A stretch of DNA of 64,000 bases from Rhodobiaceae bacterium (GTDB lineage Bacteria > Pseudomonadota > Alphaproteobacteria > Parvibaculales > Parvibaculaceae): assembly GCA_021404525.1 (NCBI GenBank), contig JAAWWE010000012.1, positions 39,942 through 103,941 of the forward strand, given 5' to 3'. This document shows positions 63,973 through 64,000 of this stretch, one piece after another; positions within the stretch are counted from its first letter, which is position 1, and each line of letters begins with the position of its first letter. The notes under the pieces were generated by a model that saw nothing but the letters and a program-made list of their open reading frames with translations, was not told the DNA's origin and searched no databases. A program made the position numbers and the translations under genes.

Positions 63973-64000
63973 AGCCCCCGGCGAGGGGAGCGCCAGGGGC
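63973..64000 (+). terminator. Hairpin after the last SDR, at the window edge
   Basis: GCCCC and GGCG pair with CGCC and GGGGC around an AGGGGAG loop, with one mismatch. It is cut by the window edge, so a T-tract cannot be judged. Confidence 0.5.

Overview
The window reads as a chromosomal segment of a Gram-negative alphaproteobacterium. The pointers are an aa3-type cytochrome oxidase operon with ctaG and ctaB, both halves of the TldD/PmbA pair, several small families typical of alphaproteobacteria (DUF4170, DUF2093, DUF983, DUF3035), a PleC/DivJ-like histidine kinase, a CheY-CheZ pair, a TipF-like degenerate EAL protein and the order ribF-ileS-lspA-DUF3035-M16-M16-pgi-mutL. Gene content and order suggest the Hyphomicrobiales/Parvibaculales area, but this is inference without database comparison. 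The DNA is moderately GC-rich and densely coded. I found no rRNA, tRNA, CRISPR array, insertion sequence or prophage.

Layout. 1-6.1 kb (minus): respiratory operon coxB-coxA-ctaB-small membrane protein-ctaG-coxC-DUF983-SURF1, the last cut by the window edge. 6.5-14.4 kb: tldD, glutathione synthesis (gshA), rsmE, an SprA-type putative metalloprotease and ubiA. 14.4-24.2 kb: an accessory stretch of regulator-plus-enzyme modules: TetR with a tandem SnoaL-like protein and MAPEG, TetR with a fatty-acid desaturase and a methyltransferase, MarR with an enoyl-CoA hydratase, then MAPEG, pmbA and cysQ. 24.3-31.8 kb: an envelope/lipid A block (DUF4170, MsbA-like ABC exporter, DUF374 acyltransferase, waaA, lpxK, lpxL), then a convergent M23 peptidase and DUF2093. 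31.9-42.5 kb: xseA, purD, two tandem paralogous APH-like phosphotransferases, a three-PAS histidine kinase, a divergent TrmB-like regulator and small integral-membrane protein, a GST and an acyl-CoA dehydrogenase. 42.6-56.6 kb: tadA, rluB-type pseudouridine synthase, rsmD, a DsbA/HCCA-isomerase-like protein, then the long minus-strand housekeeping run from mutL back to ribF. 56.9-64 kb: cheY-cheZ, a HAD phosphatase, tipF-like, glutathione peroxidase, an OmpA lipoprotein, two SDRs and a GNAT.

Most notable points. (1) The riboflavin-kinase half of RibF lacks about 40-45 internal residues; its expected C-terminal tail is still readable in the +1 frame and is centred on a perfect 26-bp palindrome. 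(2) A TrmB-like regulator and a divergent small membrane protein (tentatively styrene-oxide-isomerase/hydroxylaminobenzene-mutase-like) each carry the same TTGTC...GATTTTTTC...GACA element at their 5' end. (3) Four TGAA-N6-TTCA dyads precede the TetR-desaturase operon. (4) A perfect 18-bp palindrome sits on the first possible start codon of the MarR gene. (5) A well-supported 36-residue membrane peptide gene lies between MAPEG and the operator array.
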